Counted from the first letter of the stretch, positions 8,101 through 16,929 are shown. The stretch is 64,000 nucleotides of DNA from Tetramitus jugosus (GCA_937625935.1 OW569345.1:1-64000), one strand, 5' to 3'. Notes: generated by a model not told the origin, from the letters alone. Translations and numbers: made by a program.

Positions 8101-11098
8101 TGGTATCGATTGCTCTATTCCTAGGTGCTTCCAGATTCCGGCAGATAATTCATCCACATGCTCCGGAAATGGAGAATGCACGTCTCCAGATTCATGTGCT
8201 TGTGAAACTGATTATTTTGGTGTCCAATGCGAACATTTGAGACCTGTTGCTATCGTACCCGTCAATCAGAGTTTTACCTATTGTAGTGATTTGGTTCTGA
8301 ATGGATCTCTTTCATACTCACACAATGGAAATGAACCATTGTTGTACAGCTGGAAAGCTTTGGGTCCGAACACAACTCAGATCAATATGATTTTAGAAAA
8401 CCAAACAGTTCCTATAGCAACTATTCCAGCAAGAATGATGGAAAGAGGAAAGATCATTCAATTCCAATTGATTGTAACAACTCAAAGTGGTGTTCCATCA
8501 CAACCAATTACTTTTGGACGACAAAGATCCAATGACATTTTGACTGACTTGTTCATTAATATTGGGGGACCATCTGTGCAAAAGACTTTTATCGCTCAAA
8601 GCTTTGCTTTGAATGGATATGCTCAATTTGATTCTTGTGTGCCTTTTGACAAAAGATCAACTTTGGAATATTCATGGAATCAATTGAATGGTCTGTCTGC
8701 CCAGGGAAGAGCGTCTGGGTCTGATTTGATTTTCGAACCAAACGCATTCCAATCAGTTGGTAGTTATGAATTTGAGTTTAGAGTGACAACAGCTCAGAGT
8801 ATCTTAGTCCTCACTCAAACTGTGGTTGTTCAGGTAATGATGAGAGATTTGGTTGCTTCAATTGAGGGTGGCGATCGAAGTGTAGCATTTGACTCTCCAA
8901 TGATCCTCAAAGCTTCATGTTTTGATCCGGAGAGACTCTCAATTCGACCAGTTTATTCATGGAGGTGTAGTTTGAGTTCTACTGGTGGTCAATGTCCTAC
9001 TTCTATACTTAATGCTCTAAATTCTGTCAATAGTGCTACTGTTACAATTCCTTCAAGGGCAATGACAGAATCAAACTCGTACAACGTCTGTGTCTCATAC
9101 AATGTTGCATCAAGATCTAATAGTGATTGTATCATTGTTAAAGCAACTAATTCTCTCATCCCTCTTGTAGCATTCACCTCAACACCAGGGTTCTACATCT
9201 CCAAAGAAGCTTCACCAACAATTTCATTCAGAATTCGAATTCAAGCACAGACATCATACACTTGTCACTGGTTGCTCAATGATTCGATCATTAGTACAAG
9301 CATGATGAGAAATATGATGAAGAACAGTTTGTCTCTCTATTCTTCAGGTCTGATTCCAGGTGAAACATATGCTCTAGAAGTCAGATGCACAGATTCACAG
9401 AATAGAACTGGTTCTTCCGTCACTAGATTCAGTGTTAACACCGCACCACATTCGGGAATAATTGAAGTGGAACCCAAGAGCGGAGTTGCTTTGGACACAG
9501 AGTTTCAATTTTTGGCAACTGGATGGATTGATTCTGATGAACCACTCACATACCAATGGACTTTGAATTCCGATGAGTTCAATGATGATTCATTGTTCCA
9601 TTTTAGTGCAAGTGTTGAACCTTCTCTCAAAACGAAATTACCTGCAGGAAACTTTTCACTCGTCTTAACTGTGAGAGATAGATTTGGTGCTCAATCACAA
9701 GCAGTAGAAAGGATCACTGTTTCTAAACCAGATACGTCGCTCATCGACAAAGTGTCTGATGTAGTGAATGAATTCGACCTGGTCAATAACATTGGATATC
9801 ATGGACTCAGAAATTGGATGATTCTGAGTGACATTGTAGTTCATGTCTTGAGAAACGATCAACCAAAATCAAGAAGAGTGTCTTCTTCTTCGAATAACCA
9901 AACTTCAATGATTGAAAGAATGGTAACAGTCACGGAATCACTCTTTAGAGATATTGTAAAGGAACAAGGAGTTGATATTTCATTATTTGAGCAATTGAGT
10001 TCAAATTCATTGAAGTATACTCCATCACAGAATGAGGTCAACTTGTTGACACAAGAAACCATCGCATCTCTCATGTCAATGACACAAATAACAGTTGCCG
10101 AATGTAAGAAAATGATGATCAATGCCATGTCATCCTCTCCACCTAGTCAGATCAAGTTTAGCAACATTATTCAGAATGTTGTTCAGATGCTCAATCAATT
10201 AGTCTTCATCGATTCTGCTTCTATTTCTGTTTCACTATTGGATGAAATTCAAACTCTTGTTGCTCATGGTTTAGAATTGAACTCCAATGAGATTTATGGA
10301 GGATTCAATGATGTTAGATTGTTCTCTTCAATGTTCTCAAGTGATTTATTGATTCAAACCAAATTCTTGGCTTCCATTCCAATGCAAGGCAATGATCAAA
10401 TAGGTATTTCCTCCTCTGATACAGTATCTCTTGACCAATGGAAGAAGAACGATGAAGATATATTTGTGCTTTCCAAGATCCTCTCCAAAGCTCACATTCC
10501 CTCCATTCTTTCCTCTTATCAAGAGTCTATCAACTCAACAATTGTTTCTGAGGTTGCTGTTTCTGCTCAAATTTACACCACAATTGAGAAAGCTTATATC
10601 AATAATGTGAGTATTACCATCCCAGCTTCAATCCCTATTGCCAGACGAACCATGTTACAAGAACAGGAACAATTTGAACCTCGTTGTACATACTTTGACA
10701 ATGTGAGTAGAACGTGGATGCAAGATACCAATGTATGTGCCCTTGTCCAAGCATCTTCTCACAATGTGACCTGTTCCTGTACAGTTTCAACAGGAGATGA
10801 ACCATCATTTGTCATGGTCACATATGACAAGTTAATCTCTTCACCTCCTTCGCCAGATTCTCCCAACTCTGTAAAGACCAATTCTCGTGCCACTGCCATT
10901 GGTCTCGGTGTGGGTCTAGGTCTTGGAATTCCACTTGCCATTGTCTTGTTGCTTCTCATGTTGGTTGGTGCATTCCTGGCATTCATGCAATGTGGCCGTA
11001 AAACATTGGCCAAGAGCAAAGCCAAAACAGATACGCATGATGAAATGAATAACGATACAAGAATTGAAATGGTGGTGGTTCAGAATAACGAACAATAA
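5114..11098 (+). CDS. Giant type I membrane protein: RCC1 repeats, EGF-like repeats, REJ/PKD-like and GPS-like region
   Basis: A 1994-residue protein. It starts with a signal peptide (hydrophobic run ILYTLFVLLCVIVLG). Residues ~53-753 hold many RCC1-type repeats, recognisable by repeated W/F-G-x-N-x-x-G-Q-L-G motifs, which fold as beta-propellers. Residues ~756-1043 hold seven or so Cys-rich EGF-like modules with a GYYGSNCE core. Residues ~1050-1540 resemble REJ/PKD-type beta-sandwich repeats. A Cys- and Trp-containing segment near 1857-1901 (VTCSCTVSTGDEP) resembles a GPS autoproteolysis motif, though the usual cleavage tripeptide is not clear. One transmembrane helix at ~1925-1956 and a short Lys-rich tail follow. 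There are many N-x-S/T sites. A surface receptor or adhesin is likely but the ligand is unknown. The stop codon overlaps an AATAAA signal. Confidence 0.9.
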   Translation: MKVILYTLFVLLCVIVLGDLTVQQGVKFAGLYFSGSLLPQTKPARPVDISEIANTTTLHISSGPSSGSMVVTEDGRVFVWGSNWDKNLGLGAGANNNIYTPTQVKGLLVGQKVVHGSMGGYHALVVTTEGQVYAWGLNSQRQLGDGTTTFSEVPVLVDLTVAPLNETFIVRVAAGSSLSYALGSNGKVYQWGGNAAPKEVGGALAGKFVTQIHARSTLVVALTNEGRAYSWGANAKGQLGDGTTTTQVNPVAVKVDGLLRNKNITKLSTGEQQVMAITSDGEVVSWGSNFYGSLGEGTFQFSNVPRPVYTGGALRGKTMIAVSVGRYFTVAVSSDGKLFAWGASSAGQLNYGGYDEQQILPIEVDMNGPLSGKKIVEVSCGDSMTIVKDSEGFLYSWGNDEFGQLGHNDDRTKLQLMKWQESHKVKSRSIISIGVSQDHSMVSTKGGLYAWGGSLNSWFDYGYTLGSDTIFAEQSTEVELNQTLIQLTTGYAFTMALTGDGSLFAFGANGDGQLGDGTFTSRERPFQVNMSAVLNGSVITQVAAGSYHTVVLTDKSEIFNWGSFWPNTPTRVNGSLMTNKTIIQIASGGSFSLALSDDGKIYGWGDNSDGQLGPDLGFFADPINVDKNGVLVNKTVVKIGAGQSHVIALTDEGEVFTFGAGGNGQLGHGNTNSLNSPTAVSLLQNKTIVQIAAGYSHSAALDSEGNVYTWGENSYGNLADESTSSKNSPVLIPTPGQNEVLQIFAGGENTMVLINHCNDGYYGKHCDQFTCAGILPQNASVCSHRGSCVGGNNCTCSGGYYGSNCEKFDCFSMNFNSSNVCSSHGLCLDVDNCSCSAPYYGSNCEHYDCFNVSLTNSQVCSSHGSCIDFDTCHCADGYYGSRCEQFNCFSVNKNNASVCSNHGSCIDFDNCSCSHGFYGNNCEQFYCFDEKHNSSNTCSSHGSCIDFDKCTCFDGHYGVKCDQFDCFLVNHNSSQVCSGHGSCFDVNQCHCSNQFSGIDCSIPRCFQIPADNSSTCSGNGECTSPDSCACETDYFGVQCEHLRPVAIVPVNQSFTYCSDLVLNGSLSYSHNGNEPLLYSWKALGPNTTQINMILENQTVPIATIPARMMERGKIIQFQLIVTTQSGVPSQPITFGRQRSNDILTDLFINIGGPSVQKTFIAQSFALNGYAQFDSCVPFDKRSTLEYSWNQLNGLSAQGRASGSDLIFEPNAFQSVGSYEFEFRVTTAQSILVLTQTVVVQVMMRDLVASIEGGDRSVAFDSPMILKASCFDPERLSIRPVYSWRCSLSSTGGQCPTSILNALNSVNSATVTIPSRAMTESNSYNVCVSYNVASRSNSDCIIVKATNSLIPLVAFTSTPGFYISKEASPTISFRIRIQAQTSYTCHWLLNDSIISTSMMRNMMKNSLSLYSSGLIPGETYALEVRCTDSQNRTGSSVTRFSVNTAPHSGIIEVEPKSGVALDTEFQFLATGWIDSDEPLTYQWTLNSDEFNDDSLFHFSASVEPSLKTKLPAGNFSLVLTVRDRFGAQSQAVERITVSKPDTSLIDKVSDVVNEFDLVNNIGYHGLRNWMILSDIVVHVLRNDQPKSRRVSSSSNNQTSMIERMVTVTESLFRDIVKEQGVDISLFEQLSSNSLKYTPSQNEVNLLTQETIASLMSMTQITVAECKKMMINAMSSSPPSQIKFSNIIQNVVQMLNQLVFIDSASISVSLLDEIQTLVAHGLELNSNEIYGGFNDVRLFSSMFSSDLLIQTKFLASIPMQGNDQIGISSSDTVSLDQWKKNDEDIFVLSKILSKAHIPSILSSYQESINSTIVSEVAVSAQIYTTIEKAYINNVSITIPASIPIARRTMLQEQEQFEPRCTYFDNVSRTWMQDTNVCALVQASSHNVTCSCTVSTGDEPSFVMVTYDKLISSPPSPDSPNSVKTNSRATAIGLGVGLGLGIPLAIVLLLLMLVGAFLAFMQCGRKTLAKSKAKTDTHDEMNNDTRIEMVVVQNNEQ
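7386..8235 (+). repeat. Tandem EGF-like coding repeats
   Basis: Inside the RCC1/EGF gene, units of about 110-114 nt recur seven times. Each encodes a CxxHGSCxDxxxCxC-type core followed by a GYYGSxCEQFDCF linker. DNA similarity between neighbouring units is high (for example the GTTTGCTCTAG-CATGG and CATTGATTT blocks), which indicates recent amplification or gene conversion. Confidence 0.75.
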
Positions 11099-11282
11099 AT
11101 ATCCACAGTCGGTTTCATCCTTTCAACTAACGTGTTCAAGGTTTAGTTCCCTGCAGAAAAGATCAAGGGGAAATTTCCAAGTTGGAAGCTTTCACCTTAA
11201 ATGTAAGTTTTCTGATTTTGCAATCGTTCGTGATTTTGCAATAGAGCTCACAATCACACAAACAAAGGTAGTTAAACTAACG

Positions 11283-12269
11283 ATGCATATTCAATTCAAT
11301 AGCCACCCAACACACCAAGCCCACCACACCATCCAAAATGGAGAGTACTTTATCAAGAACAAGTCCACTGGCTTAGCTCTCGATGCCAACACTGGTGCCT
11401 ATCAACAGCACTCCCCTGCTCATCCTCGTGCCTTCATGTACAGTCACAACCCATCTGCCCCTAACCACAAGTGGGTTCTGGAGAGACAATCCAACGGTGC
11501 CTTCCTTCTCAAGACTCGTTATCACTCTGGTCGAGAAATGGCCCTCGATGGTAACACCAATGTTCCTCAATCAGGTCAGCACCCAGCTCCGTTCCTGTAC
11601 ACTGCCACACCTCACGCACCAAATCATCAATGGTGGTTGAAGCCTACTGGTGATGGCATCTCGTATCTCATTGTCAATGTTGCTAACGGATTGGCCCTCG
11701 ACGGCAACACATCTGGCAACCAACAGCACAGCTTCCAACATGCTTCTCCATTCTTGTATGCTGAGACTCCACATGCACCAAACCATCATTGGATTATTGA
11801 GAGAGCTAATGTGCCAGTTATTGGTTCGTTGATTGGTGGATTGATTGACGTGAGTGCACAATGGATCAATCAACCATCTTATCCAACTCCCCACCAACCA
11901 CATCACCACCATCAACCACACCACCCACATCACCACCAACCTCATCAACCTCACCAGCCTCACCAGCCATTCCCAGTCAGTGGTGGTGTTGCCATGGACG
12001 AAGGTTCATTCAATGGTTTGTTGAATTCTATCAAGAAGGGTTCCTTCGAATCCGATAGAACGAGCATCATTAGCTCTGCTGCAGCTTACAACCACTTCTC
12101 ATGCAACCAATTGTTGAGAATCATTCAAGTGTTGAGCTTTGCTGGTGAGAGAGAAAATGCTTGCAGACTCATTATTCCAAGAATTGTTGACAAGCACAAC
12201 TCTCATGTTGTTTTGTCTGGCTTGACCTTCAGCAGCGAGAAGGAAAAGGTCAGCGCAATGTTCCATTAA
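11283..12269 (+). CDS. Ricin-type beta-trefoil lectin with DUF4476 domain
   Basis: 328 residues from the ATG at 11283. The frame is open further upstream but would overlap the preceding gene, so this start is preferred. Residues ~15-175 show three related blocks, each with a G-LALD-NT motif followed ~35-40 residues later by APNH-W (NHKWVLE, NHQWWLK, NHHWIIE). This is the ricin-B beta-trefoil signature with its QxW-like position. A His/Pro/Gln-rich linker (~residues 200-235) follows. The C-terminal ~100 residues (IKKGSFESDR, then FSCNQLLRIIQVLSF and FSSEKEKV) match DUF4476. No signal peptide is seen, so the protein is probably cytosolic or non-classically secreted. Carbohydrate binding is inferred from the fold only. 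Confidence 0.85.
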   Translation: MHIQFNSHPTHQAHHTIQNGEYFIKNKSTGLALDANTGAYQQHSPAHPRAFMYSHNPSAPNHKWVLERQSNGAFLLKTRYHSGREMALDGNTNVPQSGQHPAPFLYTATPHAPNHQWWLKPTGDGISYLIVNVANGLALDGNTSGNQQHSFQHASPFLYAETPHAPNHHWIIERANVPVIGSLIGGLIDVSAQWINQPSYPTPHQPHHHHQPHHPHHHQPHQPHQPHQPFPVSGGVAMDEGSFNGLLNSIKKGSFESDRTSIISSAAAYNHFSCNQLLRIIQVLSFAGERENACRLIIPRIVDKHNSHVVLSGLTFSSEKEKVSAMFH

Positions 12270-12457
12270 TCTATTGATAAATTCATGCCACTGCATGTTG
12301 AGATGGCAAATTGGGTGAATAAAACATGGTAACTTTCATCAGATAACATTTTTTCTCGATTTAGCCGTTTGAAAGCCCGACTCTAGTGGGCTCTGATCAA
12401 TACAAACGTGGGATCTCTCAACCAAAGATCTCATCCACAAACTGTACGAAGCACAAA

Positions 12458-13828
12458 ATGGTTCGATACTCAATTAGTGGACACACTAAATGCATCATCC
12501 ACAAGGAAAACCGTCACCTTGAAAAGTTGAATAGGCAGTTGGACCCTTTCGAGGGTGATGTGCAGAAACTAGAACAATGGATTATTGAGAACGAACTCGT
12601 TACTTATCGGCGTATGATTGTAGAAATGTACATGAATGCTCATGCGTCCATCTGTTACACGAAACTCAAAATTTTGACCAACGGGACAGCCAAGTTCCCA
12701 GCAGTTTATCAAGTATTGGAATCTGCGAAACGGCACATACATGCCTGTTACTTTATCTTCAAGGATGATGCCACAGGTGGTCCAGCAATTGATATTATGA
12801 AGAGAAAAGCTTCAGAACAAGGTGTCAAAGTGCGGTTCATGATTGATGGGTTCGGAGTACCGCACTTGTGGAGCAGAATAAAAATGAAAAGGAAACAGAT
12901 TCAATACAAGACCATCTTCCCAGTCGACACATTCAAATTCAAGTATTGGAGACCTAAATACATCCAACATCGAATGCATCGAAAAATATTGGTAGTTGAT
13001 GGCAAAATTGGATTCATGGGCGGCTTGAACTTCTCCAACACCTACGCTGTGGACAAGAAACCATTTCTCAATTGGAGAGACACTCATTTGCAGATGGAGG
13101 GAGATGGTGTCAATTATTTGCAAGCCGCATTTCTGGATGATTTTGAGTATACAATCAAACAACATGTGCGTGAAGTGGATTACTCACCTGAACACTTCTT
13201 TCCAGATGTGCATCAAGATGAAGACAACACGACACAGTACACTATAGAAGTAGATAATATTGATGCATTTGATCATGTGCCTATACAGATTGTGTGCAGT
13301 GGACCTGATTCTCATTATCGATGGGCACACCACATGTTCGTCTCTGCATTCTACGGTGCTACGTCTTCCATATTTATCAGCACACCATACTTTGCACCAG
13401 ATAGTAATATCATGATGGCCCTGAAAACAGCTTGTCTTGCAGGAGTAGAAGTTCACTTGATCTCTCAAGGCAAAGTGGAGAATCCATTTGTAAAGATGAC
13501 AACTTCTGGATTTTATAATGAATTGATGAGCTATGGAGTGAGAGTATATCAGTACTACAAGGCAGTTTATCACTCCAAAGTGTACATTATTGACCACAAA
13601 TTTGCCATTGTGAGTTCTAGCAATTTGGATTATAGGAGTTTCGATGGCTCATTTGAGATCTCCTGCATCATTTATGATCAAAGAGTGGTACAGAGGTTGG
13701 AGAGAGATTTCTGGGCTGACATTAGGGAGTGTAGAGAAATCACTCCAGAGATGAGACAACAGAGGACCAGAATCAAAAAGTTACCGGAATACTTGCTTGC
13801 TCAACTAGCTCCCTACATCAAGATATAA
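12458..13828 (+). CDS. Phospholipase D / cardiolipin synthase-like protein (two HKD motifs)
   Basis: 456 residues from the ATG at 12458. Upstream in-frame sequence reaches back only to a GTG, so this ATG is chosen. Two HxKx4D motifs are intact: His174/Lys176/Asp181 (HRKILVVDG, then FMGGLN) and His372/Lys374/Asp379 (HSKVYIIDH, then SSSNLDYRSF). PLD-superfamily enzymes use the two histidines to form and resolve a phosphatidyl-enzyme intermediate. The length and the N-x-D-x-RSF context resemble bacterial-type cardiolipin synthases, but no N-terminal transmembrane pair is present. The substrate is therefore uncertain (cardiolipin/PG synthesis or phosphodiester hydrolysis). Its 3' end overlaps the next gene tail-to-tail by 11 nt. 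Confidence 0.85.
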   Translation: MVRYSISGHTKCIIHKENRHLEKLNRQLDPFEGDVQKLEQWIIENELVTYRRMIVEMYMNAHASICYTKLKILTNGTAKFPAVYQVLESAKRHIHACYFIFKDDATGGPAIDIMKRKASEQGVKVRFMIDGFGVPHLWSRIKMKRKQIQYKTIFPVDTFKFKYWRPKYIQHRMHRKILVVDGKIGFMGGLNFSNTYAVDKKPFLNWRDTHLQMEGDGVNYLQAAFLDDFEYTIKQHVREVDYSPEHFFPDVHQDEDNTTQYTIEVDNIDAFDHVPIQIVCSGPDSHYRWAHHMFVSAFYGATSSIFISTPYFAPDSNIMMALKTACLAGVEVHLISQGKVENPFVKMTTSGFYNELMSYGVRVYQYYKAVYHSKVYIIDHKFAIVSSSNLDYRSFDGSFEISCIIYDQRVVQRLERDFWADIRECREITPEMRQQRTRIKKLPEYLLAQLAPYIKI

Positions 13829-15392
13829 CTCTACAATATCCAGTTGATTGAAACAGTGTTGAATTAAAATCAATATAGTGGACAGTCATCTCTTCGTTTT
13901 TTCTCTCTGGAACCAGTGTGGCCACATGTGCTCCATACATGTCCTGGATGACTTGATATTTGGACTGGGTAATATGGTCCTCCACAGTCATAATCACTAA
14001 TGAATGGTTCTGTTTACTGGATCTATTCAGTTCAAATGAAAAAGTCTTCTTCTCACTCGAAAGTAGAGATCCGAGCGATTTTAGTGCCTTTTCTAGGGCT
14101 TTCTTTTCTCTCGTATATCCCCTCTCAAGTGTATATCGAGTCTGGCTCTCTTGAAACATCTTGAACTCCTCAGAAGTGAATTTATGCGTTGAACTTTGGT
14201 TCACTTTTTCTCTCATTACGACCATGTCTTTCAGTCGAAGCTTGTGACGAATATAGTCAAATTCGGGAATGTGGACACCTAGAAAGTACTCTGCAGCAGA
14301 CAATGCATTGGCTACAGTCACATTCACTTCATAGTCCAATTCTGGATGAAAGATATCATGATTCACATACTGAAACACTGTAGGTTTTCCCTGAAGATAG
14401 GTGTGCCATTTTCTTCTGAACGAAAGACAATTGACCATTGCGGGGGTTACACCATGGATCATATCAAGCAATTCAGACTCAATACAACATTTGTCACTAA
14501 TACAAGTTGTATCATAACATTTTTTCTTACAATTGTAAAGAGCATGGTTGATAAACAATTCAAAGAGACCAAGTTCCTGACAATCTCCAAATGGCGTCTG
14601 CTCCTTGAACCCAAAACTCAGTTGTCTCAATTGGGATCCTCCAAATTTGCGTTCTCGAAATCTGTATTGTAATAGCGCAGTGACCGCTGATTCGTAGGTT
14701 TCTAAATCACATTCCAAAAGGTATCGCTGTAAGAATTGCTCCTGATTCTCGTATTCTACAATCTCTTGAGCATAACTTAGGTAATGTTCATCAGAGTAAC
14801 CACCAGATTCTATTAAATCTTGCTCCAAATCTGATAAAGATTGCCATTCTTGAGCAAGCACAGATTCCAATTTATGCACATGACACAGTCTCTCAATCTC
14901 TGTCACATATTGAACGATAAATGTTTTTCCCCATTCATCCATGTAACATTCTGACAACATGGCCACGTACAATGATGCAGCATATTGTTTCACAAGATTG
15001 CTACCAGGTAATTGCTTCAATAGTTTCATTCGTTCGAGCATTGCTTCTTTTCCATCCACACATACATCTTCTACCAGCTCTTCATTGCATATTGGTTCGC
15101 AGATTAAATCCAGTTGTTGTTGTTCATATTGCAGGTCGATCATCAGCCTTGCAAAGAGATGAGGCACCTGAGAATCGAATTGTCGACTTGTGTGACTCAC
15201 AATCGGATTAATCTGTTCATCTAACAGATAGAACAGACACCTCACAATTTCAAAATGCTCTGCTGTGGGTGATTTCAGTTGATGAAAGAACCACGGCTGT
15301 AACAATGACGCTTGCAATGGAGAAAAATGAAGAGCTTCAGGTTTGAAGATACTGATAAGACCTTTAGTTTCACCAAATGGGAATTGAATCAT
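13818..15392 (-). CDS. Hypothetical protein, 524 aa
   Basis: I do not recognise this family. The ATG at 15392 is used because the open frame further upstream starts only at GTG and would run into the neighbouring gene. The sequence is largely helical-looking and acidic/glutamine-rich. A Cys/His-containing centre (ALYNCKKKCYDTTC, then CISDKCC, within residues ~300-330) might bind metal. A Lys/Glu-rich segment near residues 400-450 is probably helical. There is no signal peptide or transmembrane helix. It is downstream of, and on the same strand as, the quinone oxidoreductase gene (89 nt gap), so its promoter must lie in or near that gene's 3' end. The CDS overlaps the convergent PLD gene by 11 nt. 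Confidence 0.75.
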   Translation of the reverse strand: MIQFPFGETKGLISIFKPEALHFSPLQASLLQPWFFHQLKSPTAEHFEIVRCLFYLLDEQINPIVSHTSRQFDSQVPHLFARLMIDLQYEQQQLDLICEPICNEELVEDVCVDGKEAMLERMKLLKQLPGSNLVKQYAASLYVAMLSECYMDEWGKTFIVQYVTEIERLCHVHKLESVLAQEWQSLSDLEQDLIESGGYSDEHYLSYAQEIVEYENQEQFLQRYLLECDLETYESAVTALLQYRFRERKFGGSQLRQLSFGFKEQTPFGDCQELGLFELFINHALYNCKKKCYDTTCISDKCCIESELLDMIHGVTPAMVNCLSFRRKWHTYLQGKPTVFQYVNHDIFHPELDYEVNVTVANALSAAEYFLGVHIPEFDYIRHKLRLKDMVVMREKVNQSSTHKFTSEEFKMFQESQTRYTLERGYTREKKALEKALKSLGSLLSSEKKTFSFELNRSSKQNHSLVIMTVEDHITQSKYQVIQDMYGAHVATLVPERKNEEMTVHYIDFNSTLFQSTGYCRVIS

Positions 15393-15481
15393 GTTCTTCT
15401 GTTGTTGGTGGTGCTGTTTGTGGCAAGTGCAATCTGAATCTTGCACCAATATCGGAGAAACAACAATACAACATGAGAAGT

Positions 15482-16528
15482 TCACTCTTTTGTTACTTTG
15501 ACGACAATTTTTCCAGAATTTGCATGAGATTCCATCAATTCATGCGCTTCCTTCATGTGCTCCAATCCATCAAATACCTTGAACGCAACGGCTGAGAGCT
15601 GTCCATTATTGAATTGATTCAAGTTATCAGTATGCTCAACAAATGATTTCACAAGATTAGCCTTGTATTCCGTTGTTCGAGATCTCAAAGTACTAAAAGT
15701 GATCGTGATACGCTTCGCCAGCATCCTACCCAGATCAATTGGCGCTTTTGTTGTCGTACCACCCATGAAAGCAATTCCAATGATCATGCCATCTGTGGCA
15801 CAAACTGAAATATCTTGCTCAATGTAACTTCCACCTCCAACAGGATCCAATATGAGATCCACTCCTTCTGGAATCTTTTCAGAAAGAATCTTGTTCCATT
15901 GCCTGTCGACTACATCATCACCATCGTATGCAATCGCAAGAGTTGCGCCCAATTGCTTGCAAAATTCAGTCTTTCCTTTGGAACTCGTTGTTACAATGTC
16001 ACTACATCCAGCTACTTTACACAGTTGAATCAACGCAGTTCCGACACCACTCGCTCCAGCATGAATCAACACCTTTTTCTTTCCTTGTTCTGCCAACTTT
16101 CCAATCATGAAAAACGTTTGATATGCTGTGAGGTAGACCTCTGGAATACACACGGCATCTTCCAGTGAGAGCTGACTTGGAATAGGCATGACAACATCCT
16201 TGTTACATGTGGCATACTCGGCATAACCACCTCCATCCAACAGAGCCATGACACGATCACCAATCTTCCACTTGTTCTCACGTGCTGCGTTCTCTCCCAA
16301 TTTGAACACAGTTCCAGACACTTCCAATCCCAAAATATCACTGACACCGAGTGGTGCTGGATACTTGCCCATTCGCTGAGAAATATCAGCTCGGTTCAGA
16401 GCAGTGTAATGAACCTTGATCAAAATTTCATCACTTTTTGGAGAGGGGATATCCACTTGTGCGACAAACAAATCTGATGCGGATGACGGTGCCCCGCTCT
16501 TGGTTTTGTTTACTTGTATTGCTTTCAT
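15482..16528 (-). CDS. NAD(P)H quinone oxidoreductase, PIG3/zeta-crystallin-like (MDR family)
   Basis: 348 residues, the usual length for zinc-independent medium-chain reductases. The N-terminal GroES-like domain includes YTALNRADISQRMGKYP and GLEVSGTV. The Rossmann domain carries the nucleotide-binding motif HAGASGVGTALIQL. The C-terminal segment ends AHELMESHANSGKIVVKV, which is typical of the family. The zinc-ligand cysteines of alcohol dehydrogenases are absent. Members such as human PIG3/TP53I3 reduce quinones with NADPH; the physiological substrate here is not known. Its upstream region is shared with the divergent secreted-propeller gene and contains a 13-bp direct repeat. Confidence 0.93.
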   Translation of the reverse strand: MKAIQVNKTKSGAPSSASDLFVAQVDIPSPKSDEILIKVHYTALNRADISQRMGKYPAPLGVSDILGLEVSGTVFKLGENAARENKWKIGDRVMALLDGGGYAEYATCNKDVVMPIPSQLSLEDAVCIPEVYLTAYQTFFMIGKLAEQGKKKVLIHAGASGVGTALIQLCKVAGCSDIVTTSSKGKTEFCKQLGATLAIAYDGDDVVDRQWNKILSEKIPEGVDLILDPVGGGSYIEQDISVCATDGMIIGIAFMGGTTTKAPIDLGRMLAKRITITFSTLRSRTTEYKANLVKSFVEHTDNLNQFNNGQLSAVAFKVFDGLEHMKEAHELMESHANSGKIVVKVTKE

Positions 16529-16929
16529 ATCGTTGGATTAATATCAAAATATTATTTCGTGTCTCTTGCTTGTTTGGTTGTTTCGATCGCACTGCTAATT
16601 GTGATTCGATCGCACTGTCTCGGAGAAATGCGCACAATTTGCAACTTGAACATCATTTTGAAATACTGTAAATTCTGTCAAGTCACTTTTGGGATATGAA
16701 CTGGATAATTGATTGGATTTTCATGAGTTTTTCTCTTTGGAAGTCGCTCGTTCCGAGACATCCGCGCGTGCGCAGCGGTCGGAACAGATTGAAGCGAATA
16801 GATCAGATTCATGCTTGAGAACTGCGGGTGAAAATCAGGATTCCTTCACTACGAGTTGCATTTAAATCTACTACATCTGCTTCTTCTTAACCTACAAAAC
16901 GAACAAAACACTCCTAATCCAGTACAATA
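16529..16929. promoter_or_regulatory. Divergent intergenic region with 13-bp direct repeat and inverted repeat
   Basis: TTCGATCGCACTG occurs exactly twice (16582-16594 and 16605-16617), 23 bp apart start to start and 54-89 nt upstream of the oxidoreductase ATG. Each copy contains the palindrome CGATCG. Further along, GTTCCGA (16750-16756) and TCGGAAC (16779-16785) form an inverted repeat around a CpG-rich 22-nt core. This region must hold promoters for both flanking genes. Confidence 0.5.

Noticed and set aside
11064-11282. Upstream extension of the lectin gene
   Set aside because: In frame but overlaps the preceding CDS and encodes no lectin-like sequence; the ATG at 11283 fits better.
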